NCBI GenBank assembly: GCA_021383565.1
Contig: CP079699.1
Location: 2,108,001 to 2,172,000, forward strand
DNA from: Levilactobacillus brevis
Lineage (GTDB): Bacteria > Bacillota > Bacilli > Lactobacillales > Lactobacillaceae
Length of the DNA: 64,000 bases
Direction of reading: 5' to 3'
Both the position numbers and the translations under genes were made by a program. Below the pieces are notes generated by a model. It searched no databases. It saw only the letters and a list, made by a program, of their open reading frames with translations, and was not told the DNA's origin. How positions within the stretch are numbered: position 1 is the first letter of the stretch; every line of letters starts with the position of its first letter. This document shows positions 26,212-35,085 of this stretch, piece by piece.

Positions 26212-26673
26212 GGGAATCCTCTCCTTTGTCAATCTAACCGCAGTACACGAGACTTTAAAAGAATATGCAACAATTCTAAGCACAATTAGTGTGAAAGACT
26301 AACTGCAACTTTTATAAGCACAGTATAGCACGCTGAATTTTAATTGCAATAATTTTAAGAACATATTTAATTTGGCCTTTTTAAAGGGATGTCGGAGCCT
26401 TTATGTTGCGGGTAGTTTCAGATTGATTTTTCGGTGAAGAGCCCCAATCATCTAGCAGATACTGGCGGTTAATGCTTTGAACGGGATGATTTAAGCTGGC
26501 AAATCGAGAGTTAATAACATTCCGGTCTTGCTTCACTATATAACTAGATAACCAAGTTAATGTTATTATAAAATACATATGGAGTTCATAAGTTATTCAC
26601 ACTTCGTTGCTATTCTAAAAATATTCAAAAAAGAGGACGGCTCGCACCCCACAGGGAGATGGAGGATTACCGC
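26212..26673. other. Gene-free region between the Rrf2 gene and the pilus operon
   Basis: Holds two near-identical 20-bp direct repeats (26265-26284 and 26344-26363), candidate regulator sites, and a probable -10 (TATTATAAAAT, about 26563-26573) for the pilus operon. The middle part (26380-26560) carries no gene I can support. Confidence 0.45.
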
Positions 26674-29304
26674 ATGAAGAAGATAATACGAGCGATCATG
26701 ATATTGGGATGTTTCTTGGGATTGGCGTCATTGCTACGTATTCACGCGCAGCAACGGGAAGATATCATTCAAACGGCGGTTCTCCAAGACCGAACGGGGA
26801 ATGCTGTTAAAGAAGTCACGAGTCATCAACCGCAGGACTTGCAGATGGCCCTGACCGTCAAGTTGCCAGCGGGGGAGACGATGGTAACGTTAGTCGATCA
26901 GGACAATGCTAAATTTAAAATCGGTGATATTTCCGACCTACAGCCAGAAGAGGATATCACAGCACGCGTTGACCGACAACACCACCTTTTGCTCAGAAAT
27001 GATCAAGATGAAATGCGAAAGGTGGCTGTGATCGTCCCGCTGGAAGTCACGAACCCCTTGCTCATTGCCAGTTTACAACTAGAATTACAAGTTGCTGATT
27101 CGGTGGAAACCTTCACGCTGCCTGAAGTCACGGTGACTGCTGATGACACCGAGGAAGCTGTAAAGGAATCGACGAAAGACTCTGCAAAAGAGTCGGTCAA
27201 AGCGTCCAGCAAACAGCGACCAGCCGACTCGGCAAAAGACACACAGACCAAGGAGTCGATTGTCAAAGAAACAACTAGTGAGGATACAATCAAGGAATCG
27301 GTGGCCTCGAGTGATCAAAAGGCCAGCGAAAATAAACGGCAAGGTTCGCAAACTACTGGAAATGCACAGTCAAAAGAATCGACCACGTCCAGCGAGTCAG
27401 TAACGAAAAAAGCAGTGAGTGATGAAGTTGCCAAAGTCGCAAACTCTACGCAAGCGAAGAATGTGCAACGCTTGGCGACGATTAAGTCAGCGCTGGCGAA
27501 CGAAGAAATCGCCGTTCATCGGGCGCAGATCCAAATGGAAAGCTGGTCGGATGAGTTGATTATGGGCGGAACGATCTTGGATAAGGATGTCACGCTCTAC
27601 GAAAAGAAATTGGGAGAAGACCAAAATATTACAGTAGGTGGCTATTACGGTGGTACCAATTTCAACAACTTCGAGACGCGTTACCACTCGTCTTACCTAC
27701 AAAAGAACGGCGGGGAGAAGGCCTACGCCATCGCAATTAATGGGCAACCAACTTTGGACAAAACCGACACCATCGAGGTCTACTATCCCAATGTTGGCGC
27801 ATATACCACATCAACCACGGTGGAGACGCCGACGGAACAGATGGGCGTTCTCATTCAGATTTCAAATCTTAAGTACCATGAAAAGATGGAGAAAGCCAAT
27901 GCTGGTCGAGCCTACTTTGACTTCTCCAACAATTTCTACTCCGGCATGGTGTATAACGGCATTTACGAGTTCGACATCGACATGACGTTTACCAATGCTG
28001 ATGGGACGAAAGCCTTACGCTTCCCGGGGAAGAATGCTCAGGACGACTATCAGACCCACTTCACGTTCGGGTCATTAAATGGTAATGAGTCCAATCAACA
28101 CGAATGGGCCGGTACTCGGTCGAACTTGGCGGGTAAGCTGGCGCCCCAGGCCTTGATTAAAGAGCACGACAAAGGTTGGTATGAAGGCATTGGTATCGGT
28201 GTGACGCCAGGAGAGGATCACAGTGGTGACCAATACTGGGGTGACTACCTCGGTTCCAGCGACTACGAACTAGGGGCGGTGTCCTTCCCGATGGTTGGGA
28301 CGACGCAGCTCTTTAAGCTCCGAAGTGAATTCGGCTTCACGTGGCAGTCATTCTCCAGTGGCTACATCATGCCTTTGGAACCCGCAGCGCCACAGAAGAC
28401 GGTTCATCGGACTAGCGAGCTAGGCCTGGGAAACAACAATCTTGATGGTGTGACCATTGACCGGGATGTCGATGATCTCAATAGCTTCTACTACACGATT
28501 TATCAACCAACGTACAGTATCCCCAACGAGTCCATCGCCAAGCCGAATGAGATTATCTTCCGCGACCGACTGCCACAGGGCGTCACCGTCACGAAAGAAA
28601 ACATTCAGTTGTTCAACACGGATGGCAAATTAATTGACGTCGGTGGTGGCGATATCACCATTTCCGAAGATGGGACGGTCGTCTATAAACTGTCTGACCA
28701 GGAGATTGAAGCGTTGACGTTCGACGGAAAATCCTTTGCGGTTCAACTGAAGGTGACGCTGGCCGATGACTTCGTAGGAACACTCAAGAACCGGGCCAGC
28801 ATCGAGTTTAACTCCGGCGACGGTCACACTTGGCGCAAACGCACGAATCGTGTGGTGACACGGTTCTTCCGCGGCTACCCGCATGAGTTCCAAAAGATTG
28901 ATGGGACCACCAACAAGCCGCTGACGGGTGCGGAATTCATCGTTCGAAACGCGGCGGGCGGGTACCTAACGTTTGATCGGAGTGGCAAGTTTGAAAAAGT
29001 GGTGACGGATAGGGCGGCGGCTACCCGGCTAACGGGCGACGATACCGGCAAGTTTAGGATTACGGGGCTCCCGCGTGGCGAGTACACGTTGATTGAAACG
29101 CAGGCGCCGGAGGGCTATGTCATTGGCTCAACCACTAAATTTACGATTTCGGACAAGACACAGAGCACCCCGCAGCAAATTAAAAACGATCCGTACAGTC
29201 TGCCCGTAACTGGGGGACATGGCATCTTCTGGTTCATTGTGATTGGGCTCACGCTCACCCTATCGTCGATCGTCATTTGGCGCACACACCCTAGAGGAGG
29301 ATAA
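26674..29304 (+). CDS. LPXTG-anchored pilus tip/adhesin protein with SpaA-type domain
   Basis: 876 residues from the ATG at 26674 (GGAGG eight bases upstream). A signal peptide (1-30), a Ser/Lys/Glu-rich low-complexity stretch (about 165-265), a large central adhesive region, a prealbumin-like SpaA domain near the C-terminus (GAEFIVRNAAGGYLTFDRSG ... ETQAPEGYVIG, containing the E-box Glu for isopeptide formation) and the sorting signal LPVTG (843-847), hydrophobic span and basic tail. As first and largest gene of the operon it should be the pilus tip adhesin. The ligand is unknown. Confidence 0.9.
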   Translation: MKKIIRAIMILGCFLGLASLLRIHAQQREDIIQTAVLQDRTGNAVKEVTSHQPQDLQMALTVKLPAGETMVTLVDQDNAKFKIGDISDLQPEEDITARVDRQHHLLLRNDQDEMRKVAVIVPLEVTNPLLIASLQLELQVADSVETFTLPEVTVTADDTEEAVKESTKDSAKESVKASSKQRPADSAKDTQTKESIVKETTSEDTIKESVASSDQKASENKRQGSQTTGNAQSKESTTSSESVTKKAVSDEVAKVANSTQAKNVQRLATIKSALANEEIAVHRAQIQMESWSDELIMGGTILDKDVTLYEKKLGEDQNITVGGYYGGTNFNNFETRYHSSYLQKNGGEKAYAIAINGQPTLDKTDTIEVYYPNVGAYTTSTTVETPTEQMGVLIQISNLKYHEKMEKANAGRAYFDFSNNFYSGMVYNGIYEFDIDMTFTNADGTKALRFPGKNAQDDYQTHFTFGSLNGNESNQHEWAGTRSNLAGKLAPQALIKEHDKGWYEGIGIGVTPGEDHSGDQYWGDYLGSSDYELGAVSFPMVGTTQLFKLRSEFGFTWQSFSSGYIMPLEPAAPQKTVHRTSELGLGNNNLDGVTIDRDVDDLNSFYYTIYQPTYSIPNESIAKPNEIIFRDRLPQGVTVTKENIQLFNTDGKLIDVGGGDITISEDGTVVYKLSDQEIEALTFDGKSFAVQLKVTLADDFVGTLKNRASIEFNSGDGHTWRKRTNRVVTRFFRGYPHEFQKIDGTTNKPLTGAEFIVRNAAGGYLTFDRSGKFEKVVTDRAAATRLTGDDTGKFRITGLPRGEYTLIETQAPEGYVIGSTTKFTISDKTQSTPQQIKNDPYSLPVTGGHGIFWFIVIGLTLTLSSIVIWRTHPRGG

Positions 29305-29307
29305 TCC

Positions 29308-30768
29308 ATGAAATTCACTAAAGTACGACAACTATTACTCGCGGCCTTTGCTGTTTGTGGTTTGGCCCTTGGTGGCCGCGCCGTGGCTCACGCTGATGAT
29401 ACGGCTCCGTCCACGGTTTCGATTAACCTACACAAATTAGACAATCGAACGGACGAAGCCGAGACGCAGCCCGAAGATTCGAACAAGGTGATTGAAAACA
29501 CCGGGGATGAACTGAAACTACCGGATGGTGTGACCCCCTACGATGCTCAGAAATTGGGGGATGTGACCTTTGGCATCTATGATCTGACGGCATTTCTGGC
29601 AACTAAGAATGTCGTGAGTGGCCAGACCTCCGCCGAAGATTTTGAAAAGGTCCGCGACGATGTGATTGCGGAGATTATCGGTGATAAAACCGATCCGGCC
29701 GAAGTTTTACAAGCGCAGCAGGATTTTGTAGAGAAGTACAACCTACAGCCGGTTCAAACGAAAAAGTTGACCGACTCAGCGGGTATTTTAACCTTTTCTG
29801 ACCTGGCAAATAAGGGATTTTACCTGATTATGGAAACCGCAGCGCCAACCCATCATTTGACGGGGCTCTCAGCGCCCATGATTATCGGACTGCCCCTGTC
29901 TAACAAGGCGACCATCCACTTATACCCCAAGAACCTAGTAGCCCGGGACGTGGACCCCGAGATTCACAAGGTCGGGCGTAACCCGGAAAGGCCAACTAGC
30001 GGGAAGTATCTGGGCTTGAAAGGCGTGGAGTTTACGTTACAACGGGCGGACGGTAAGGGCGAGTCGCGAGAATTGGCGACTGATGAAAAAGGGAACATTG
30101 CCTTTGGCAACTTGGAAGTTGGGACCGAATACGTCCTGACGGAAGCTGACAACTCGCTATATCCTTACTACAATCAGGCCAGTGCCAAGGACCATAAGAC
30201 AGCGCTAACGTTTACCGTGGACAAGGAAGGCAACGTTAAGGCGGTTAAAATGTTGCCAGATGCCAAGCACTTTGTCATTAAAGGGTCAAAGATTAGCATT
30301 TTAAATGACCTGACGCTGGGTGGGGCGAAGTTCAAGAAGGTTGATTCCAAGACCGAAAAAGGGCTAGCCGGCGCGAAGTTCAAGGTGCAGAAGGTCGATT
30401 CAAATGGGAAAATCTTCTGGGCGGTCTTTAACCGCGGGACCTTTGTGAAATGGGTCGACAATAAGGCTGACGGGACGACGCTGACCTCTAACCAGCATGG
30501 AAAATTCAAGTTCAACGGGGTGCCCTACGTGTACGATGGCAAGGTGACGTATAATCTGATCGAAACGCAAGCGCCGGCCGGTTATGCCTTGTTGAAGGAA
30601 GCAACTGAATTTGAAATCGATGGTCAGGTCCACATTGAGACCATTAAGAACCATAGCTACGCGCTTCCGGTTACCGGGGGAATGGGCATTTGGCTATTTC
30701 TCCTCGTCGGGGGACTCCTGATGGGTGGCGCGGGTTACCTGTACTACCGGCAACGGCGGTCAAGCTAA
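29308..30768 (+). CDS. Major (backbone) pilin, LPXTG-anchored
   Basis: 486 residues, starting three bases after the previous stop with GGAGG upstream. A signal peptide (1-29), a pilin motif YPKN whose Lys208 would be joined to the next subunit, two SpaA/Cna-B domains (about 210-320 and 335-445) with the E-box LIETQAPAGY, and the sorting signal LPVTG (453-457). A class C sortase would polymerise it through the LPXTG Thr and the pilin Lys. Confidence 0.94.
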   Translation: MKFTKVRQLLLAAFAVCGLALGGRAVAHADDTAPSTVSINLHKLDNRTDEAETQPEDSNKVIENTGDELKLPDGVTPYDAQKLGDVTFGIYDLTAFLATKNVVSGQTSAEDFEKVRDDVIAEIIGDKTDPAEVLQAQQDFVEKYNLQPVQTKKLTDSAGILTFSDLANKGFYLIMETAAPTHHLTGLSAPMIIGLPLSNKATIHLYPKNLVARDVDPEIHKVGRNPERPTSGKYLGLKGVEFTLQRADGKGESRELATDEKGNIAFGNLEVGTEYVLTEADNSLYPYYNQASAKDHKTALTFTVDKEGNVKAVKMLPDAKHFVIKGSKISILNDLTLGGAKFKKVDSKTEKGLAGAKFKVQKVDSNGKIFWAVFNRGTFVKWVDNKADGTTLTSNQHGKFKFNGVPYVYDGKVTYNLIETQAPAGYALLKEATEFEIDGQVHIETIKNHSYALPVTGGMGIWLFLLVGGLLMGGAGYLYYRQRRSS

Positions 30769-30789
30769 CTAGAGAAGGGAGGACTCCCG

Positions 30790-31572
30790 ATGCGCAAATG
30801 GCTTGTGATCCTACTGGGATGTTTAGGTCTAGGCGTGATTGGTTATCCGGCCGCCAGTAACTTGGTGACCGGGTGGCGTCAGCAGGGGGTCCTAGTGGCC
30901 TACAAGAATCAGCTGAAGACGGCGAGTCGGGACCACCGGCGATCTCTTCAGCGGTCCTTGCAACGACAAACGACGGCTACGGGAATGGCGGTTATTGACC
31001 CGTTTAAGACCGAGACGGCCCGTTTCATGGAAACGACGCCGTTAGCGCTGGTGGCGATTCCCGAAATTGACGTGGAACTTCCCGTGTTTGTCGGAACCAG
31101 TGATGCGGTGCTTCAGAAGTATGCGGGATTGGTCCACGGAACGGATGTCCCGCAAGGTAAACGCAATCAACATAGCCTGATTACTGCGCATCGTGGGGCG
31201 CCCAATGCAACGCTATTCACGGACCTTCCGCGGCTGAAGCGCGGCGACCGATTCTACCTGAAGAATGCGTACGGGCTGATGACCTACGAGGTAACGACCA
31301 TCCGGACCGTCAAGGCGGCCACGCGTCAGCCGATTCTCCGGTCGACAAGTAAAAATCAGGTAACGTTGATGACCTGTACGCCGTATATGGTGAACACGCA
31401 TCGTTTGCTGGTGACGGGGGAGCGTATCCCCAACGAGACGCAAACGATTCCTAAAGGTAGATTCGTTTGGGATTGGTATAAGATAGGCTTACTGGTACTG
31501 GCGGTGCTGCTGTTGGTTGGCGGTGCGTGGACGGGTTACCGCCGTTATCGCCGGGTGAAGGAGGGAAAATAA
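30790..31572 (+). CDS. Class C (pilin-polymerising) sortase
   Basis: 260 residues with an N-terminal and a C-terminal membrane helix (the latter about 228-248), characteristic of class C sortases. Catalytic His lies in SLITAHRGAP, Cys in VTLMTCTPY and Arg in RLLVTGERI. A lid-like DPF segment (IDPFK, residues about 74-78) also fits class C. It builds covalent pili from the upstream pilins. GGGAGG precedes the ATG inside a small GGGA/TCCC hairpin that may damp translation. Confidence 0.94.
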   Translation: MRKWLVILLGCLGLGVIGYPAASNLVTGWRQQGVLVAYKNQLKTASRDHRRSLQRSLQRQTTATGMAVIDPFKTETARFMETTPLALVAIPEIDVELPVFVGTSDAVLQKYAGLVHGTDVPQGKRNQHSLITAHRGAPNATLFTDLPRLKRGDRFYLKNAYGLMTYEVTTIRTVKAATRQPILRSTSKNQVTLMTCTPYMVNTHRLLVTGERIPNETQTIPKGRFVWDWYKIGLLVLAVLLLVGGAWTGYRRYRRVKEGK

Positions 31573-32262
31573 ATGGCCAAACGTAAGCGACGATTTAGAA
31601 AAAGTTCCCTCTGGCTGCTGGCGATGTTCCTGGTGGGGAGTGGACTGGTGCTCCTTGGTTTGACGCAAAAGTCTTCCATCACGCAAATGGGCGAAACGGC
31701 GCTGCGGGGGATGACGGTGGAAAGTATCCAGCAGGCTAAGCAGGCGTCCCGTGGTAAGACGACGCCGTTTAACTATAAGAAGACTGCGCAGCTGACACCA
31801 CTGACGGTTGGTGGCTACGGGTTACGCGAGTTGGTGGGCCACAGCGGGTACGATGGCGCGGTCGGTCAACTTCGCGTCCCGGCAGTGGGTTTGGACCTGC
31901 CGATTGGCGTTGGCGTCAGTAATGCCGTGCTGGTTCGGGGAGCGGGCACGCTCAAGGCGGACCAGCAGATGGGTCAGGGGAATTACGCGCTGGCGGGACA
32001 CTATATGACGGCCAAACGCCTCCTGTTCTCGCCACTCAAGGGCGTTCGTCAGGGGGATAGTATCTATCTGACGGATAAACGGCAAACCTACCGCTACAAA
32101 GTTACTCGCGTTCAAGTGGTTGATCGCCACCAGATCGACGTCATCGATGATGTCCCCGGTAAGCGCCTCGTCACCTTGGTAACCTGTGCCTCCGCGAGAC
32201 GCGGCGAACCGAAGCGACTGGTGGTTCGTGGAGAGCTGCAGACGGTGAAGCGGGTGGTGTGA
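31573..32262 (+). CDS. srtA: Second sortase, class A-like
   Basis: 229 residues with a single N-terminal helix (about 12-30). Catalytic motifs: ALAGHYM (His), VTLVTCASA (Cys) and EPKRLVVRGEL (Arg). The lack of a C-terminal helix and the TLVTC motif point to a class A-type enzyme that attaches finished pili or other LPXTG proteins to the wall. The ATG follows directly after the previous stop, so the four genes form one translationally coupled operon. Whether it is the only housekeeping sortase cannot be known from this window. Confidence 0.88.
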   Translation: MAKRKRRFRKSSLWLLAMFLVGSGLVLLGLTQKSSITQMGETALRGMTVESIQQAKQASRGKTTPFNYKKTAQLTPLTVGGYGLRELVGHSGYDGAVGQLRVPAVGLDLPIGVGVSNAVLVRGAGTLKADQQMGQGNYALAGHYMTAKRLLFSPLKGVRQGDSIYLTDKRQTYRYKVTRVQVVDRHQIDVIDDVPGKRLVTLVTCASARRGEPKRLVVRGELQTVKRVV

Positions 32263-32282
32263 GGTGCGGGTAGTGAGAAGGA

Positions 32283-32331
32283 AAAGGCAGTTCTGAGACT
32301 GGATTGGATTCCAGGTCGGAACTGCCTTTTT
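32283..32331 (+). terminator. Pilus operon terminator
   Basis: Stem AAGGCAGTTC...GAACTGCCTT followed by TTTTT. Confidence 0.92.
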
Positions 32332-32363
32332 GGTGGTTGGGTGGAGTGGGGAAATTTGAAAAA

Positions 32364-32379
32364 TGTTTCATGTGAAACA
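32364..32379. promoter_or_regulatory. parS-like site (TGTTTCATGTGAAACA)
   Basis: One mismatch to the parS consensus, intergenic, between the pilus terminator and the CRISPR remnant. Confidence 0.55.
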
Positions 32380-32436
32380 AGAATATTTCAGGTGCGGGGA
32401 AATACTGATTAAAAAAGCACCTAGTCTCCTATTAGG

Positions 32437-32525
32437 GACTTACCCCTACATCTGTGGGGAATACTTGATTGGCGTGCCGGCATTAAAGTCATCTGGAGGA
32501 TCACCCCCACGTCTGTGGGGAATGC
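32437..32525 (+). CRISPR. Decayed type I-E-like CRISPR remnant (two repeats, one spacer)
   Basis: Two 28-bp units (32437-32464 and 32498-32525) end in CTGTGGGGAATAC and CTGTGGGGAATGC and differ at three of the last 23 positions. They enclose a 33-bp spacer, giving the 61-bp period of type I-E arrays. The second unit contains the usual GGATCACCCCCAC half. A third, poorer copy may end at 32405. No cas gene lies in the window, so this is probably a relic. Confidence 0.6.
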
Positions 32526-32943
32526 CGCAACAATGTGCTGGCGAATAAGCAATATTTACAAGACCACACAAACCGATCAGTTTACTCTTACAGCATACAA
32601 TGTTGAGGATAGATTAACAATGAATATGACGGGACTTAATTATAAAGATCGGCAATGCTTCTAAAAGCTACAGAAGAGATATCATTGGAATATTTAAATT
32701 TGGAGTATGTTGTTATTTAACAAGTCAGGTAGGAATCCACAACAAGTATATTTTGGAATTCAATAAGTCTCTTTTGAGGACTCATGCCAAAGTTGGAATA
32801 ATCAAGCAATACTCCACCTGATACGAAGTAAGTTGGGTAATTTCGGAAACCCACTTGATCTAAATAAGACGGGTATACTAGGTTTTAGAAAACATGGGAT
32901 ACGCTCCAATGGGCTTATTTAATCTTGAAAAGCATCACCCAAG
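32526..32943. other. Gene-free decayed region
   Basis: AT-rich stretch with no intact gene. It holds the minus-strand gene fragment described separately (32717-32884). Confidence 0.5.
32717..32884 (-). pseudogene. Fragment of a possible thioredoxin-fold protein
   Basis: A 55-codon stop-to-stop frame without a start reads ...SYLDQVGFRNYPTYFVSGG..., then GVLLDYSNFGMSPQKRLIEF. The GFRNYPTYFVSGG piece resembles the cis-Pro region of thioredoxin-like or bacteriocin-accessory proteins (xYPTxxxxxxG). No active-site CxxC is present. It is probably the C-terminal remnant of a deleted gene. Confidence 0.35.
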
Positions 32944-32944
32944 A

Positions 32945-32992
32945 CAAAAAGCTCCCCCTAGCCAATGGTAACCGCTAATTAGAGGAAGCTTT
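32945..32992 (-). terminator. Terminator of the DUF2075 gene
   Basis: Minus-strand stem AAGCTTCCTCTA/TAGGGGGAGCTT (G-U pairs) followed by TTTTTG. Confidence 0.78.
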
Positions 32993-33015
32993 ACACCAAT
33001 GTATTTCAAGAAAAA

Positions 33016-34185
33016 CTATTTCCCAGTCGTTCCCAATTCCAACAATCGGTGGCGCAGTGCATCGTCGTAGGCCGTCAGGTACAGGCCGTACTTACCGCGC
33101 TTCATCAACACGTTCAGAACGTTAGCGATGAAAGTCTTGTACTCTTCTTGGGTGAAATGCCGGTCCTTACGCTTCTTGAAAATTTCCTTGTGGGAGTATT
33201 TTTCAGGAATGATAGTCATCGTATCCGTCTGTGGGTCGTAGCCAAAGGACGGCCCGATAATCATGCCCACGTAGTTCAGATCAAAGCCTTGTAGCGTGTA
33301 AATCGTGCCGACCTGCGTGATGGAGCCTTCTCGCTTGGCCCAGTGGGTACGTTGCGGATCCCATTCGTCCCACGGAAGATTGAAGCTATCCATCTCCACG
33401 TTGTGCCGGCCGTCGATTCGCGGAAAGCCCGAGGTGGCAACCATCCGACTCATGCCGACTTCTTTATTCCGTTGCTTAATCTTGTCAAACATGGCGCCGG
33501 CCGTGTCGAACATCTTGAATTCAAAACGACTATCGTCCGGGAAGGGTTTCATGGGTTTCTCGGCGGTTAAGTCGTCCATCCAGGCGATCTGATCGTCACT
33601 GGCGACCATCCGATATTGGAAGTTCATACTAAATAACTTATGTGGATGGTTACCAATCGTCTTATAAAGTAAGTTCTGGTCCCAATACATCTTAGACTGG
33701 AAGACCTGATCAAAGTCGTAAACGACCACGACCACCTTGGCCAGATTCATCAAGTCTGTCAACTGGTTTTGCCCGCGATAGTGCGCGTACGGTTCAGACT
33801 TGGAGTAGAGTAGGTGGGCTTCATCAACGAAGATGATGTCGTATTTCTTATGGTTCTTTTGTGCGTAGTTAATTAGCGACGTTGGACGCCGAATCTCGCT
33901 GGCTTTCATGTTGGGAATGGAGGCGGCCAGGTCGCGATAGGCCTTATACAGCTCCGGGTGATTGACCACCAGTGAGGTCTTGTAGTGCCGGTCGGTCATG
34001 TACTGCCGCACCAGCTCCATCAGGACAACTGATTTACCGGTCCCCGCAGCGCCTTCGATGATGGCCACGGAAGACGTGTCACCGGTCAGACCCTGCTTGA
34101 TGTAAGCGTTGAGGTTGGTGATCACCGATTTTTGATCGTCCGAGAGATCATCGACAAAGAATTGTTCTTGTAAAATTTTATTCAT
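33016..34185 (-). CDS. DUF2075-type P-loop ATPase (DNA/RNA helicase-like)
   Basis: 389 residues. Walker A is EGAAGTGKSVVLMEL (about 44-58), Walker B DIIFVDEAHLLY (about 115-126), followed by SMNFQYRMVASDDQ and GTIYTLQGFDLNYVGMI, all typical of the DUF2075/Schlafen-3-like helicase superfamily. It lacks the N-terminal nuclease found in longer relatives. Such proteins are widespread as stand-alone cytosolic ATPases or as parts of defence systems; here no partner is adjacent. The role is unknown. Confidence 0.85.
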   Translation of the reverse strand: MNKILQEQFFVDDLSDDQKSVITNLNAYIKQGLTGDTSSVAIIEGAAGTGKSVVLMELVRQYMTDRHYKTSLVVNHPELYKAYRDLAASIPNMKASEIRRPTSLINYAQKNHKKYDIIFVDEAHLLYSKSEPYAHYRGQNQLTDLMNLAKVVVVVYDFDQVFQSKMYWDQNLLYKTIGNHPHKLFSMNFQYRMVASDDQIAWMDDLTAEKPMKPFPDDSRFEFKMFDTAGAMFDKIKQRNKEVGMSRMVATSGFPRIDGRHNVEMDSFNLPWDEWDPQRTHWAKREGSITQVGTIYTLQGFDLNYVGMIIGPSFGYDPQTDTMTIIPEKYSHKEIFKKRKDRHFTQEEYKTFIANVLNVLMKRGKYGLYLTAYDDALRHRLLELGTTGK

Positions 34186-34345
34186 GTGTGCGTGATAACT
34201 CCTACTATAAAATTTAGTTAGCCGTTCGTAAAAAAGCTATTGCTATTATAGCAGTTACGAGGGGAATTGCCGTCGCTTTCCGGGATTTAGATACCAAATT
34301 GTAAGTGAAATCGTTTTCGAAAGAATTGATCTTTCGAAAATAAAA

Positions 34346-34397
34346 CGCCCACCAAGACTTGAAATTTCTTTCAAGACACAGTGGGTAGGTTATTTTT
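34346..34397 (-). terminator. Terminator of the frameshifted secreted gene
   Basis: Stem CCCAC...TCTTGAAA/TTTCAAG...GTGGG with a GAAA loop and a T-rich tail on the minus strand; also T-rich on the other side. Confidence 0.75.
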
Positions 34398-34425
34398 AAG
34401 TGAACAGATAAGCAAATGCGTTGCG

Positions 34426-34918
34426 CTAGCCCTTGTCACCGGCCGAACCAATACGAATCAGATGATACATCTTGCCTGTTTTGGCATCGATGGCATGGGA
34501 TTCGTAGTTCCAGTAAGGTCGTTTGGAATGCTTGGGCCGAACGAGGTAAACGCTGATAAAGGTATAGTAAGTAGTTGAACGCTTCGTTTGATGCTTGACG
34601 TGATTGGTATTCGTAAAAATATTGAAAGTACCCGAATAGATGGTATGTGACCGCCCATCGTAGCCGTTATAAACACTCTTATAGTATTGTTTTGTAAAGG
34701 TTGCTGGAATAGGGCAGGTGGTATTTCTTACGAAGCTGTTTCATGGTGTACCGGGTCTTACCAACCTTGTATGTTTTGGGTCCCTTTTTCTTCTTATGGA
34801 CCTTTGCCTTCTTGGCGACTGCGTAGGCGGTCGTTGTGGCCGATAGCGTGGCGCCCAATCCTAACAAACAGGCGGCGTTTACTAGGATAATGGTTAAGTA
34901 TTTGACTGGTTTAAACAC
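34426..34918 (-). pseudogene. Small secreted protein gene, frameshifted
   Basis: The N-terminal part (34918 down to about 34695) encodes a signal peptide and a basic region YKVGKTRYTMKQLRKKYHLP, then runs into a stop at 34679. Moving one base into the next frame near 34685-34700 restores QYYKSVYNGYDGRSHTIYSG and a Tyr/His/Lys-rich tail ending at TAG 34426 (KTGKMYHLIRIGSAGDKG). The composition resembles the small secreted protein at 43007. Either a pseudogene or a one-base sequencing error. Confidence 0.65.
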
Positions 34919-35085
34919 CTAAATCCCCCCTCAATTGGGTTTAGTATGACGAAAGTCGGGGGCTTTTTCAAAGCTAGCTTTCCCCGAATTATGCCTTGTA
35001 CAACGCCAAAGAGGCAAATCACTTCTCTTCGCCACCAAACTCCCGTAGACTAGTCCTAGCAAGTCTTACTGAAAGGGTGATTTCT

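Noticed and set aside
26381-26578. 65-codon minus-strand frame possibly from a transposase tail
   Set aside because: No recognisable motif or terminal repeats; the resemblance was too vague to claim.
33016-34185. DUF2075 ATPase as part of an anti-phage system with the CRISPR relic
   Set aside because: No nuclease, methylase or other defence partner is adjacent; nearness alone is not enough.
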